A DNA stretch of 64,000 nucleotides from Anastatus disparis (Eukaryota; Arthropoda; Insecta; Hymenoptera; Eupelmidae). The notes beneath the pieces were generated by a model. The model saw nothing but the letters and a program-made list of their open reading frames with translations, was not told the origin of the DNA and ran no database searches. How positions within the stretch are numbered: position 1 is the first letter of the stretch; each line of letters begins with the position of its first letter. Shown here in pieces: positions 13,001 to 26,820 of this stretch. The DNA lies in assembly GCA_017163975.1 (NCBI GenBank), contig JAFFSR010000221.1, positions 7,006,001-7,070,000 on the forward strand, read 5' to 3'. Position numbers and translations under genes: made by a program.

Positions 13001-16000
13001 GTATATGCTCACGTAGAAGAAAGTACGCACCTGTTTTTTTTTATTTTCTTTCTTTCTACTTCTTCTTCTTTTTTTCTCTCTGTGCACGGATTAATGCTCG
13101 AGCAATTCATTGAAAAATTCTGAAGATTGAAAAAGATACGTACACTTGGCGAATAAACTGCTTTAATTAGTTGTGGGTTTAAATTATGCATTAGGATTAA
13201 TTGAATGATTCCATAATGCAACTTTTAAAATTTTATTAAAATTAAAATCTTCTCTTGGTAAAGCTTATAAAATAAATTTTATCATATATATATTTAAGTA
13301 TGCCGGAATAATATGTAAATTTTCATAAAAATATTCTGGCAAAAAATTTTAATGAAATGAGAGAAAAAAAAATATTCGAGTTATTAAAATATACTTCGGC
13401 TACAATAAAGTGTTAAAAACTGAAATAACATTTTTCATTCGTAATATTTTGATGGTATAATCTCAATTTTATATTCCGTGAATAAAATATGCAGAAAAAA
13501 ATTGTTTTTTTTTCGTAAGTTTTTATGTCGAACTTCAAAAAGCTTTTTGCGAAAGGATTATAGTGTATATAAAAAAGACTTTTTTATAGATACAAATGAC
13601 CAGTAAAATTTAAACTTTAAAAATGATACCATGAAAATCGTTGTATTGAACTCGTGTGAAAATAAATAAACACTTTTGATAGATTGTAAAAGGAGTCGTA
13701 AATCGCACGTAATATCAAATTACTTGGGCTATAAAATACACAAAATCTTGGAAATTTCGTTTTCTACTCAATTCCGAGAAAATATATAACACTTCAATCT
13801 TTTTATGAATCTGCAATGAATCTTATTTTGACGAAGGTAATAAAGAGCCATTTGTTTTAAAGCATTTACGAAGCAGGTATTTGATTTCATTATCATTTAA
13901 TTATTTTTTACATTTTTGCTTTTAACGCTCGTTTAAAAATTAATTAATCACTCATTAGTCTTCATTTTACACCTAAATTATTTAAATTTTTTAAATTTGA
14001 TTATAAAGTTAATTCAATTTTGTTCGGAAATTAAAAACTATTTCAGCTTTGCTGTTAATTACGTAAAAACAATGCGATAATAAATAATCATTAGAAAATT
14101 AATAATTATAAAAAAATGCTTCGTTATTTCTCGATTCCGTCAAGATAAGAAAAATGAATTATTAATCAATGAAATATAAGAAATGATAATAAAATGTTCC
14201 ACATAATGTATACTAATAAATAGATAAAAGCAAAATAAGCTCGTGCATTTTCTAGTTCGCAAAGCAATACAATAACTCATGGTAAATTATATTTAACCCG
14301 AACTTTCCTAAACTAGTTATTTTAGCCTGATCTCATTTGTGTTTCGTCAGTAAAAGAAAAAAAAAGAAGAAGAAGAAGAGGAGTATGGGGAGAGAAAAAC
14401 AGACTGTATATAGAAGAAAGAATTCTCAATGTGGCTAGCAAACCTCGTAATTCTCATAGTCTTTTCTTTTATCTCTCTTTCCTTCTTTTTTTCTCTTATT
14501 CGTTCGGTATTTTCTCTTTCTCTCTGTGTATTCCCTTTTACGCTTGGCCCCGGTGGGGCTAGAGAGTGATTTGTGGCTAATTGCCAGGATTCTCTAGTTG
14601 CTGGTATTTAACTTCTCTTAAGAGTGAAACGGAGAGGAGGGGAGGGGAAGTCTCAAACGAAGCCTCAGAAAGCTTTCCTAGTATAAAGTCTGTCTTTCAC
14701 AAGGCACATGGAAACCCTTTTGGAACGAGTTCAAACTCTTCTTTCCGTCTTTAGTTTAAGTAAGAAAAAAAAAAAGAAAGAGGAAGTAAGAAGAAAAGGG
14801 GTATAAACAAAATTAGGCCAAGCAACGGAAACGACACTTGATTTACCTGTACTAAAATTCCACTATCTTTATCTTATGTCCTCACTTTAAATGATTTGCT
14901 CAAAAGATTCGCCGAGGAAAAGTTTATCTGTTTTTTTTTTTTTTTTTTTTTCTTCCAAAAGATCGTCTATATACAGGATTTAGATGTGATTGCGTAGAAA
15001 AGTTTTTTTCCTCGAAAGACAGCTATATACGTATAGAGGAACTATCATCGTTATGCACTTCTTGAGCAAATATTATGTGACGTGAATGATATAGTGAATG
15101 TATATTTTTGCATGTAGTTAAAGCTATGCTGAAATTCAAATAGCAGATGCATAATGTTAGATTCCCGTTTGATAAGTAAATAAAACTGAAAGGGATTTGC
15201 TTTTGCAACTGGATACCTATGTTTTTGCTAAGGATCATACTTTACATGTGTATTAAAAAATAAATTTTTTTTTTATGTTGTATTTTTCTCAAAACCAAAT
15301 GTAAAAATACATATTTTTTTACAAAATTTTGATTTTTTAAAATAAATATTTGTTTTACTTTTTAGGTAAAAATATTGTTATAAAATAAAAATTTGTTTGG
15401 GGAATTCATTTTAAAAACGAGCAGAAAAAACTTTTATGATTATTAATTGTAAAAAATATAAATAAATCTTATCATATTATATATTTATTATGAAAAAGTC
15501 TATGAAATATTTAAAAACCGTAGTTTTAAATAATTTAAATTGTTAAATTATGGATAAATATTTAAATGTATCACATTAAGAATTTTAAACTACTTAGTTA
15601 ATTCAAGTATCCTAGATTAAACAACATAATTGATTGAATTACAATTGTAAATTTGATTAAAAAATAATTAAAATATTACATGCTTACACCATCCTATTGT
15701 CATAATAGCCCTTTGCAAAATTTTAGTGAAATTTAAATTAGTTTATTTACAAGCCCTTTAACTTTCAAATAATAATTTTGCTTCAAATAGAAATTCACTT
15801 CATTTATGTTTAACGCTTGTACATAGCGTAACTTTATCTTTACAATGCTCTATACTGTGATACGAAATAATTCGCTGTAAACCAAAAAGCTCAAGCTAAC
15901 TAAAGTCACAAAAACCGTATAATACTTATATGAGCGAACAATAATTTTTGGATGAATTTACAACAGAAAATTTCCATAATTTTAAGTATTACAGAGATTG

Positions 16001-16190
16001 TGAATTAAACTTTATACACAAACGTCAAATAAAATAATATCGTCATATATTAAACTAGTATTATAGTGGTTAAAAAATGTTGTTACGAAAAATAACCAAA
16101 ATTTATTTCTTTAGATAATAAAAAATAAAAATAAAACTGGATAATATTACAATGCGTAACCCATTATAAAAGCACGTAACGAGCAAAAAA
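10062..16190. other. AT-rich intron-like DNA with purine and pyrimidine tracts
   Basis: Purine- or pyrimidine-rich low-complexity patches lie at 12640-13090 and 14350-14800, and a 21-base T run at 14931-14951. The GC-raised patch at 14530-14720 is closed by stops in all + frames. No exon is supported. Confidence 0.5.
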
Positions 16191-19100
16191 AAGCTATGGA
16201 TCTAAGTTGTGATAAGCTCTACGAAAAGCATAAGGAGTGGAATAAGGAAAGGTTGGTTTTTAGGATTAAATACTTGAAACCCTCTTCAAGAACAGGAAGC
16301 TTTACCTTCGGCAACGCTTGCGCTGCCAGTTTTATCAGAAGGATAGAAAGTTCGCACGCGCAAGCAAAAGCTTTTTGGTAACTGTTAAATCGGTCTAATG
16401 AACGTTAAAAGTAACGGGGGGAAAGACGAGCAAACCGAAAGGCATTATCCCCTTCTTATATAATAACACGCATTAATTGCTGTCTTGAAAATGCAAATTT
16501 TCCTAATCTTAAAGACTGTTTCTCGTTGATAATATAATTAGAAAAAAAACGTTTTTTTAATTTTTCATTAAGCAAGATAACTGAATATCATTTCTAGGGA
16601 TATTTGAAGGAACGTAGGTGTGACAGCTGAATTTTATAATGAAAGAAAGAAAAATGATTAACATACCAAGGGGCTTATATTGAAAAACAAAGATCTCTTT
16701 TTAAAAAAATTATGAAATTTAAATGATTGATCAGGAGAAGCATGTTTTTAATGAATTCCGTCGTGACTTTTAATAAGTACTTTGATTCCTCGGAGAAACG
16801 AAACGAAAATTCTTTAATAATATGCAAAATATTCTGAAAACAGATATTAGCTTTGATATTATACTTGATTCTATACAAAAATGTTTTTACTTTATACTTT
16901 TTTTTTACTCAAACTTTATTTACATATAACCAAGTTTTTTTTTCATATCGTTGTTGTACACATCCTATTAAGAAATAAAAATTGTATTCATAATGCGCCA
17001 TTTACGTTTATGGCATTGCAAAGTTAACCAACAAGTTGTATAAGAGTTAACAAGTTATGAAGTAGTTACAGTTTTATTTTAAATTACACATATAAAAATT
17101 AACTGTTTATTTTCATACTTTATTTTATATTTTTATTAGTAAATATTTTAAACATTTTAAATTTATGCTTATGTAAATTTCAAATATTAAATACTTGACT
17201 ACGTTTTTATTTTAATGCGCTTTGAAGTAAAAAGAATTAATAGAGTTTAAAGTAAACTTTATTAATAAATTTTGTTGTTAACATGTATTTGTAGGAATTT
17301 TTTTTTATTTTAATTGTAAAAATAAGCGAGGTTTGTTTTTATTTAATAAGAGAAGATAGCATATGAGATATAAAAAGGTTTTAAATGAAAGACGTTTGTA
17401 TACGAATTGTACTACAGTACATAAAATAATATTTAAAAACATAATTCATTCTCTCTATGCTGCATAGAAATTCAAATAATTTTTAAAAACGTCGCCTGAC
17501 TAAATAGGGATGTTTCTACTGGATTCATATTATCATTTATCAATTCATTAGCGTTCATTCAAAAGTACATAAATATAAAATTAAGGAAAATAAATAAAAT
17601 TTTATAAAGCAAGGTTAATATGTCAGGATACTTTTAGAGGATGTTTTGTTTTAAAATTATCTATATTTTAATAAAATTTTAAAATAATAGTAAAATGTGA
17701 AACATTTAAAAATAGACAGTCATTTTTTCCGTGTACGACCTAATAAAAGTTTTATTATAAAGCTACAAAAACTGCTTTATGTAATAGCTTTCAACAACAA
17801 ATATAACACATCGTTAAAAACAGCTGAAAGAGATACATATGAGTAAATTAAACTCAAATTTGAAAAAAAAACAAATATATCAAATACAAATTATTATTAC
17901 GTAAACTCTTGATAATTATAAAAATTTAACTTTACAACCACTCACGATAAAAAAATAAGTAAAGTAATCAAAGTATAAGGATAAATTTCAGGAATACAAA
18001 GCTCGTTCAAACTTAAGTTAATAAACAAAATATCAACTAGTTCAGAGTTAACAGAACACTATTTCATGCACGATACTCTCTCAAACATTGTTCCTATCTT
18101 ACTTTCGATTTGATTTCTCTATATATTCCCAACACATATATGTACGTAGTTTTCACGAAAACACATTGCATAACTTTCTCTCTCTCTCTCTCTCGTTTTC
18201 GCTCACTCACTATACTCTCTTTTTCCCAGAGGGGATCTCACATAGTAAGCATCCAGTCGTCCGATTCAGCTAACGCAATGCCAGCTAATAAATTCCGACT
18301 AAACGTCATGCAGTTTCTACTCTTGTTTCGGTCACATATATATGCGTATAAATAAACTATATATACAAACGTACGTTATTCTATACATAGAATACACGCA
18401 TATCCTCTCGTAAAATTCTCTTTTGCGTTTTGTTTTTTTTTTGCCTAGATCATCAGTCATAAAAAGTCACTGGCTATAAAAAGATAACTTTGATATTTAC
18501 TACGTGTCCTTTGACGAACGTTTCATATGCTTTAAATTAATTCTAGATCTTTTTGAAATTATGTTAATAATGTATTAATTAATATTTACGCATTTTGAAT
18601 ATTGTATGTTTAAATTAAAATGAATAGCTTGGCATCGCATTGATAGAAATAACGTACATTCAAATACCAGATAATATTCTATAGTAAGATTTGAAATAAT
18701 GATTAATTTGAAATTTCAGTAATTTCCCATTGAAATATTTGTACTTTGAGGGAGAAATATTAAAACTACATTATTCATAGTCGAAGATTGATTAATTTGC
18801 CTGATTAGTCTAATAAGAGTTAACTAGATTTATCAATATTTTTAAAATCGCTAATTAATCATTAATTTTAACAAACCGATAACCAGATTTTACTTGTTAA
18901 AAGTTTAAAAAATTGTTCCTTTTCAATATTAAATATTCGTGGTATTAATTATCCGCGTATTTATAAATATTTTAAAGTGTAAAATATAATATTCAATTAA
19001 AGTTCAATTTAAACTTTCCGTTAACTTGATGATATTGTCTGCCTATAGCGGCTTACCGCTGTGTATGTATATACTCGTCGAATAAACTGTACTTGTTTGG

Positions 19101-19640
19101 TATCGCGATTTCATTCCTATACTATGTATCGAGTGCTTGTTTAAAGTTAAGTTTACCAGAAATAGAGAAAATATCCAAGTGGAACGATTGAAAAGGTAAT
19201 AAAAAAAAACTCGATAACATGAAGAAAGATTGATTAATTTTTAAATTATGATTTTAATGAGTTTTTTCAAATATTTTAACATTGTTTGAAAATTATACGA
19301 AAGTTATTTTGTGATTTTAAACTAAACTTATTCAGTTAATATAGGTAAAATAAAATATATAAATGATTGATATAACTGATTGATGCCTGTAAAAAGTATT
19401 TGGAATATTTTATCAAACTAAAAATTTTTTGTCAACTGATCTTAAAAAAGCATTAAAAAGTCTTATTTCTGCGAAAAAAAAATTAACGAAACTCGAGCTC
19501 TTTTAACGAAGGAAGAAAAAAAAGGCAGTAAAAGGATTCCCATTAGTCACTGCAACCGTTTTTTCGTTTACATACACATATACATATACGAAAGAAATGT
19601 TAAAAAAAAACGAGAGCAAAATATATGATATTGGTAAGTG
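16191..19640. other. AT-rich intron-like DNA
   Basis: The patch 16196-16381 is open on the + strand for 61 codons (starting MDLSCDKLYEKHKEWNKER) and is followed by GGTAACTG, a possible donor. It lacks a good acceptor and a known domain. A (CT)9 run lies at 18177-18194. Otherwise it is featureless. Confidence 0.45.
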
Positions 19641-19712
19641 GTATGGGTAAGTAGCTCAGTTGGAACGCTGCCTAAAGTTAATCGATTCGGTTATGGGGAA
19701 AATATTTCGACC
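19640..19712 (+). repeat. tRNA-like remnant with a good A box
   Basis: TAGCTCAGTTGG at 19652-19663 is an almost exact internal A box of a eukaryotic tRNA, followed by AACGCTGCCT. About 40 bases on, a weak box B-like ATTTCGACC occurs. The missing D-loop residues and unpaired acceptor make a pseudogene or SINE fragment more likely than a tRNA gene. Confidence 0.33.
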
Positions 19713-22700
19713 AATAAGTTATTCTATTGCTATCAAATAAAGCACAATAGGACGATTAAATTAGCATAATAAATTGCTTAATCAGAAAACGAAAAAACCT
19801 TATTTAGGATACGTAACGGTGCTTTTAAATACTGAAAAAGAAGATTAATTAATATTTCCGTTATATAACTTCAATATCGCTTGCGTATATCTAATCCGGT
19901 ATCCGTATAAATTGAAAATTTAATTTCCTGTATTGAAAATACAATTATTATAACTTCGTTAAGCAAAATTTTTCATCCTTAGATAAAATAAAAATGAGGT
20001 AAAAAGTATCATAATAATATTGCATAGCATATAATATTTCTGTATTTTCACTTGAGATTTGACTCACATTGTTATACCATACATACAATTTTTTTCACGA
20101 TGTATACTTTACAAAATCTAAAGTTGCTAACATTTACGGTTTCGCTCTGTAGTGTGTTCACTTTTCTGCAACATATGTTAAAAGGGAGGAAGGGAGAGAG
20201 AGAAAAAGGGAGTGGGGGAAAAGGAGTTTTGTCTACAAGAACGATGAGTACTTTGGTAACTGTAGATACACGATCCCCCACGGCTTCAGGTTACTAGATG
20301 AAGCTTTCAACTATTCCTTTCAACGCTGAGCACTTGCGCAAACTTGTTTCATATATTAATGTTATAAGATTATTTTACATTGTTATACTTTTATGAGAAT
20401 TTCTTTTTTTTTTTTATAATTATTTATGAATTATTAATGTAATAATGTAAAAAAAAACTTATCTGTATTGCAATTATACAGTTTTAGTAATTAAAATTTT
20501 TACTCTCGTATAATGAGGTTAACTGAGAAGTTTCAAATAATGTATTATTATTTTATTAAAAGAAAATTATTGATTGCTTTTATATGTTAGATTTTTAGTC
20601 AAACACTACTTCCTTAAATTGAAATATTGAATAAAAATAGTAAAGATATGCAGCGTTACTTGTCAGCAATTATTTGGCTTATTAAAAATAATTATGAAAT
20701 ATTGAACTTCTTGGTTAAGTCATGAAATAATATTTACTCTGACTACAATTGTTTTAATACTTTTTGTTCGATTAAGTACCACGAATAGTGAAAAATAAAC
20801 TCGCATTTTAAATGTCTGATACGTAATATGTAATTTCAGTAATTGCGGTTATAACTGTCGTGTATACATCCACCAATTATAATTAAATTTTTGAAATATT
20901 CATGCTCAGAAAAATAACAAAAAAGCTAATTAAATCAGCTAAATATAAAGCATGAAAATTTAAAAATTTTATTAAAAAATATAAAATAAATTAAATTTTA
21001 TTCTATTTCAAAAATTTTCAAAGGTAGTTTTTAAAATTAAATTACTAAGGTTATAGCTTTTAATGTTGTACATATAATATGTTTGTATATAAATATATAT
21101 TTGAGTTTGTAATATATAATTTCGTATTTACTGCAATTTATGAAAACTCAATTTAATTAAATATCAACTTAAATGTTTCATTTAAAAATATTATCCTGGA
21201 AAATTTATCATTATTATAAATAAATAATGAAAAACAATGCGTCATTATTTGAAAAAATTTTTTTAAAGTTTTTCTGTGAATGTAAGAACAAAATCATCAA
21301 TATTAAAAATTTGTTTATAAAACGTAGAATCTAGATAAACAGAATACAAAATTGTTTTAAACTTAAGAAAAAGTTTTGTTTCAAATTTTTTTTGTTCTAA
21401 AACAACTTTGCTTCATTGATATTCTTAAAAGAAAAAATACTGATTCAACTAATGTTCACACTTCCTGAATCTACAAATCTCAACAAAATCTGAAACTCAA
21501 ACATTTTAATCCATTCCCAGAATATCGTTAAATCCTATAAAAGAAAAATATACCAAAAGAAAAAGGTCGCAACAGAAAAAACGGAGAAAGTGACAAACCG
21601 ATCGGCTGAAATAAAAAAAAAAAAATAAAAGAAAAAGATCGATGAAAATAAAAAGGAAGAGACAAACAGATAGAAAGCTATGGATTAGAGGCAGTAGACA
21701 CGAATTGGAAACTTCCTGAATTGTAGATATATATATATATATATATAGAATTTTCGCGAAGCGTTTGCAATATTCGCTGAGTTCGCAATTCACCTTCGTA
21801 TAGTGGAAGATCCAATAACTAAACTAATTATCCTGTGCCGATGAGAAAGTTTTAATCCTACCTCAGCGCCCTCTATGCCTTTCTCGCTCTCTTTTCTTCC
21901 TTTGCGCGCAATTTCTATCCTATAGCTTTCTTCTTTCTTACACCCTTACTTTTTTTTCCACTCTTGATACTCATGGAAATGTTCTTTGGAATATTCTAAC
22001 AATGTCCGATTTTTAACAAAAAGTCGCGTCGGTACGCGAAAACTTTAAGACCGGTTGGAGGGTTAGTCTTTCGTGTGTCAGAGATTCAGAAAAAAGAAAT
22101 GTATTATCGAGTTGCTATTACCGACCATTTGAAAGCTTGTCGACACCTTAAATACCTGAACATATATATACACACGTTTATGTAAGATCGAAGAATTAAT
22201 TTAATGTCACTGTCGAAGAAAAAATAAAGTGAGAATTCAATAGACTTCAGAGAGATATTAATTTTTCAAGATTAATTTTTTAGCACTTCTCATCAAATCA
22301 TTTTATAATTTTAAGATCTTTTTTTTCATATAAATGAAGAATTTTACGTTGCCCCTATAGAACACCTCAGTCATTTTATTGAATAGCGAGCATAAACTTG
22401 TTAATTTTATTGCAAAATTTTATTATATTCATTTTAAAGAAACTAAATTTTTTTAGAGTCATGAGTATCAAATAACAAAGTAAAAATATATAATAAAAAT
22501 CCACTTTTCAAAGAAAAAATATTTATTTTTCGCTATAAAGCAGTTGAAAAAAAAATTTGAATTATAAATTTAAATTGAGTTTGAATTTGCATGAAAATTG
22601 ATGATAATTTATTGTAAAAATTCATTTAATCAAACGCATTGTTAAAACATTCTTTTTTTTCAAATTAAGAATAAAATTTCACAAAAACCATTATATTGTT

Positions 22701-25700
22701 AATCAGAAGTACCTACGGCGTTATTAACACATGAATTATTACGTAAAACAAACAAAGCTCGTTTAACTTAAAGTCATTATATTTTGTTAACTTAATGTTT
22801 AAACAGTTATTTAGGTCAGTATAATTTACATTCGCGATAATTACTATAAATTAAAGAATATCGCATATTTATTTTATGCATCTCTTTTATAACACATTAA
22901 TTTTATTCTCCGCAGGAATTTTCTTGTTTTACTAGAGAAAATAAATATTGTTAGATTAGTAAGCACGTTATAAAAACATTTGATTCACTGCCGTATAATA
23001 AACGCGCAAAAGCATATTAATTGGAAAATATAATCTTATTAAAAGTATGTTTATATTGTAAATAATTTCAATACTTGATGACTTTAATTATCCAAATGAC
23101 TTGAATATTTTCGTTCAATCATTATTGTTACGTTTGACAAATTTATATACAAATATTCAATTATTATTTGGACAATAGGCAGTTAATTATATTAAAAATA
23201 TTTTTTAGTATAAATTTGTTTACTATTGCGTTGTGAATAATGTCAATGTAATCCTATTCATCATAAAAATTAAAAGAATTTTGAATATCAAAGATGTGCA
23301 TGAGCTTAAAATGTTTGTGAATTCCTTGCGTATTTATAGTATAAAATAAATTATAACGTCAATACTGTAAAAGTGTTGATGGAAGCTATTATACAAATTT
23401 TCATCGTTTTCATGCTGATGTATGTCACTAAAACTAGGTTGGATAAACTTCTTAAACTCGGAGATGATAGAATATTATAATTTACAAGTGAAAGTTTGTT
23501 TAAACGAGAAATTCGTATTTAAAATACTTGAAATTATTATTTTACACCGAAAATTTTATGCAGCGTATTTTATTTTCATTTTTAATGGTATATATTTTAA
23601 TGAAAAAATTTGAAAAAAGTAAAATTCATCGTAAATTATAAATTCTTGCTTTAATACTCATATTCATTAAATTTCACATAAACTTCTTGTTATTTCTATT
23701 AAAATAAATTTCATATAAATACTTTTACATTGTTGAATTATGATCATTAAGTTTATTCAAATTTCGTGGAATAAATAATAATAATAATACGGTCTACATC
23801 CTTTTCATCACATATTTCCATAACACGCGTTTCAATCAACGCTCGTTTTATAAGCATTGAAATTTCAAATTAAATTCAACTATTTTCCGCTGTACGTATA
23901 AATCGGTAAATTCGAATCTCATTTTGTTAAATTATTATATTTATATTAATAAAAACCTGAAATAACTGCGTTTGTAGAATATTTGCGTTATATCGACTAT
24001 ATTTTATGAATTTAAAGTTAATTATTTTTATAATACTTAGCGAAAAATCAGACTATTGTTGATATATTCTCGGTTAACTAAATGAATCAAATAATGCATT
24101 CAGAATTGAAATATCAAAAGAATTAAATTATTAATAATTTATTTTTACTCTTAATAGAATATTTTTGGTTTGATTATAAATACTCATAACTCGTATCAAG
24201 TCATTGACCGCGTGAAGTAGAATAAGAGGTAGTATCTAGTGTGATTAATATTTAGATTAATGATCATTTGGAAAGCTTCGTATACATAAAAGTTAATGCC
24301 GCTTTTTCATTTTGTAATGATTACTCGAGTTAATTTGGTGATTTGACTGGTGATAGTATCGAAAATATGGATTTTGGTATTGGGATTTATAAGAAAAATA
24401 TAAGACCAAATTTCAAACAGGCAGTCATTATGCAGTAAAGATTTTTTTAATTAATATTTTTTGCTCAAAGATTTTTTCCTGGCTATCAAGAATTATCCTG
24501 AACGAATGTGGTCTAAAGCTATAAAATTAACAAATTTTATTCAATTCATTTTATTCGTTAAGCATCTAAAATGCAATTTCATTTTTAATTTACGTAAATA
24601 CATCAATGAAACATTTCTAAAAAATCCTTCAAGTTAAATAGCGAAAATAAAATGATATGAAGAATTTAAAAAAGAGAAAAGACGAGTATTAATGGAACAC
24701 GAATGAAAATTCTCTACTCTCAACAAGAGGACAGTATCGCATGCGAGGGTGTGCATGAAGCTTGTTCATTAAGTAACTTCGGTGCTTGTGTTTTCTGTAA
24801 AGTCATGGCATTTGCATAGTTGGATTTTCGCGATGCAACGCAAGTTTGTTGAAAAGTTTCCTTTTTTTCTCTCTCTCGCAGAATTGGCTAACATTACCAT
24901 GACACAAAGTCAGAAATAGTTCCTGGGAAATTATCGTTTACAAAACAAATTGTCCGCGTCAATTATCACATGCGTGATCAATTCTTTTTCTTTTTAAATT
25001 TGTATCTATAAATGAAAAATTTTTCAATTTCATTATTTATATGAATTAATCAAATAAAATCATTAAGAAAAAATATTACGTTATCAAGCGAGCAAATATT
25101 ATGCAATCAAACGAGTAAACAAAAAAAAACAAACAGTGCATAACGAAATCGCGTTACTAACAAACACCTTTGAATTTAGATTATGCATATATAAATTTTT
25201 GAATAATTTTAGAACTTTTGGGTTATGTGATTTTATGTTTAAAATAAATATTAAATTTCTCGAGCACGCGCCAAAATTTGGATTGTTTGTGCATATTATT
25301 AAAAAAAATTTTTCAGTTTACTTTTAAAATTTTCAAAACAAATTAATGCAACGTTTGTTCTAGATAAAATAATGAAAATATATATATTTTTTTCCTTTAC
25401 TTTTTAAATGAAAGTTGGAAAAACATTGAAAAAGTCATATTTAATTAAAATTTTTTCATTTGTTAGAGAAGGTTAAACATTTGGTATGAAAATTTTCGGG
25501 TATGGTGAGCTTTGACACGCATCAATGATGCATTAATTGTTAAATTCAAAGTAAAAATAATAATTCATCGAAGCATGCGGGCATTTGCAGCGTGTGCGTC
25601 GTGCTCGAGCTAAAATTTCATTTGGCCAGCAAATTTTCATTCTCCAGTTGCTACTGGTATACAAAATCACGATCAAAACGTTAATCAGGGTTGATTTGCA

Positions 25701-25734
25701 CTCTTTCTCTCGCACGCTTTAACTATCTCACTCG
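19713..25734. other. AT-rich intron-like DNA
   Basis: The holdings are a purine tract at 20180-20225, a purine-rich block at 21540-21680, an (AT)11 run at 21726-21747, and a small mixed-composition patch at 24720-24900. All open frames are short and low in complexity. No gene is supported. Confidence 0.5.
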
Positions 25735-26820
25735 CTCAGTTTTTCTTTTTAAACATACGCAAACGAGTGTACACATACACATACAAATATATACACATGG
25801 ATAGTGGATACTCAAGCATATACAACGGATACCTGCTCACGTGCACATAGGTATAAATACATACACATAAACAAAGAAACATATACAGAAATACATGCAT
25901 ATAGATATATTTTAACACATAATTATATTCAACTATATATGATATAGATTTCACATGTTTACACTTTTAATCATTTATTTATAGTATTTCCATGCATACT
26001 TTCTTGCACAGAGTCGAACGAGAACGTATACGCGATTATACAAATACGCTCAGGACGCACGAGTACATGTCTTTAGAAATCCAACACAAATAATATAAAC
26101 ATTCACACAGAAGAGACGTCTGTACTTGTGAAGCTCTAACGTAAATAATCGCATGTGTGTATGCAAAGTTAGCACAAATGCGTGTATCTGCAATGCCACC
26201 CACACACGCCAGTAATCATACATATACACCCTTTAAGCACTGAGAGAGGCTAGGATCGTAACATGAATTTTGAAGTCCGCTAATAGATAGCACATTTGCA
26301 AATAGATGTACCCGATATATACACGAGTCTGTGTATAGGTGTATGTGAGCTTATGTAAGCGTGTGCGTATGGGTGAGCTTGATGTAAATGCATGTATATT
26401 TTAGGTTATTAAGAACGGCGTGTAATGTCATCGTGTCGATTGGACATCTAGAGAAGCAATTTTTCATTACAAAATATGGCAAGTGTTGCTGCTGCTGCTA
26501 CTGCTGCCTTTGCAAAAGGCTCATTTACAAATATCAAACCAATTCTACTGGAATCCGAAATGAATTACAGCCAATTGGGAATTTTAGCTCTACTGAAGCT
26601 TATATATATACATGTACAAAATACAGTGAAATTTTAATAAGAGTATCATTTTGCCATCCTCGCATTTTGCAATATATATTACACGTGTGTGCATGTGTGT
26701 ATGCGTCAATGGATGTATGTGTATATATTTTGTGTATTCCCAATTGGAACGCGAGCTCGCTAGTTCTCGTGAGGCTATACAAACAATGATATGATATGTA
26801 TTACGAAGAGACACGTTCAA
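25735..26820. repeat. CA/TG-rich cryptically simple block
   Basis: The first half is rich in CATACAC-type words (25750-26235). After about 26330 the strand bias flips to GTGTATG-type words (26328-26400 and 26680-26735), so the halves can pair loosely. A GCTGCT run sits near 26487-26505, and an exact 12-bp inverted repeat CCAATTGGGAAT lies at 26571-26582 and 26736-26747. The 133-codon frame at 26388-26789 is Cys/Tyr-rich because of these words. Confidence 0.45.

Noticed and set aside
16196..16381. 61-codon + frame followed by GGTAACTG donor-like sequence
   Set aside because: No acceptor with a pyrimidine tract in front, and an in-frame stop follows within the donor region; not enough for an exon call.
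19652..19712. Functional tRNA gene
   Set aside because: A box is good but the D arm, acceptor stem and T arm do not pair; only a remnant is supported.
26388..26789. 133-codon frame, the longest in the window
   Set aside because: Cys run comes from a GCTGCT repeat and much of the rest from TG-rich words; no recognisable domain and no upstream promoter signal.
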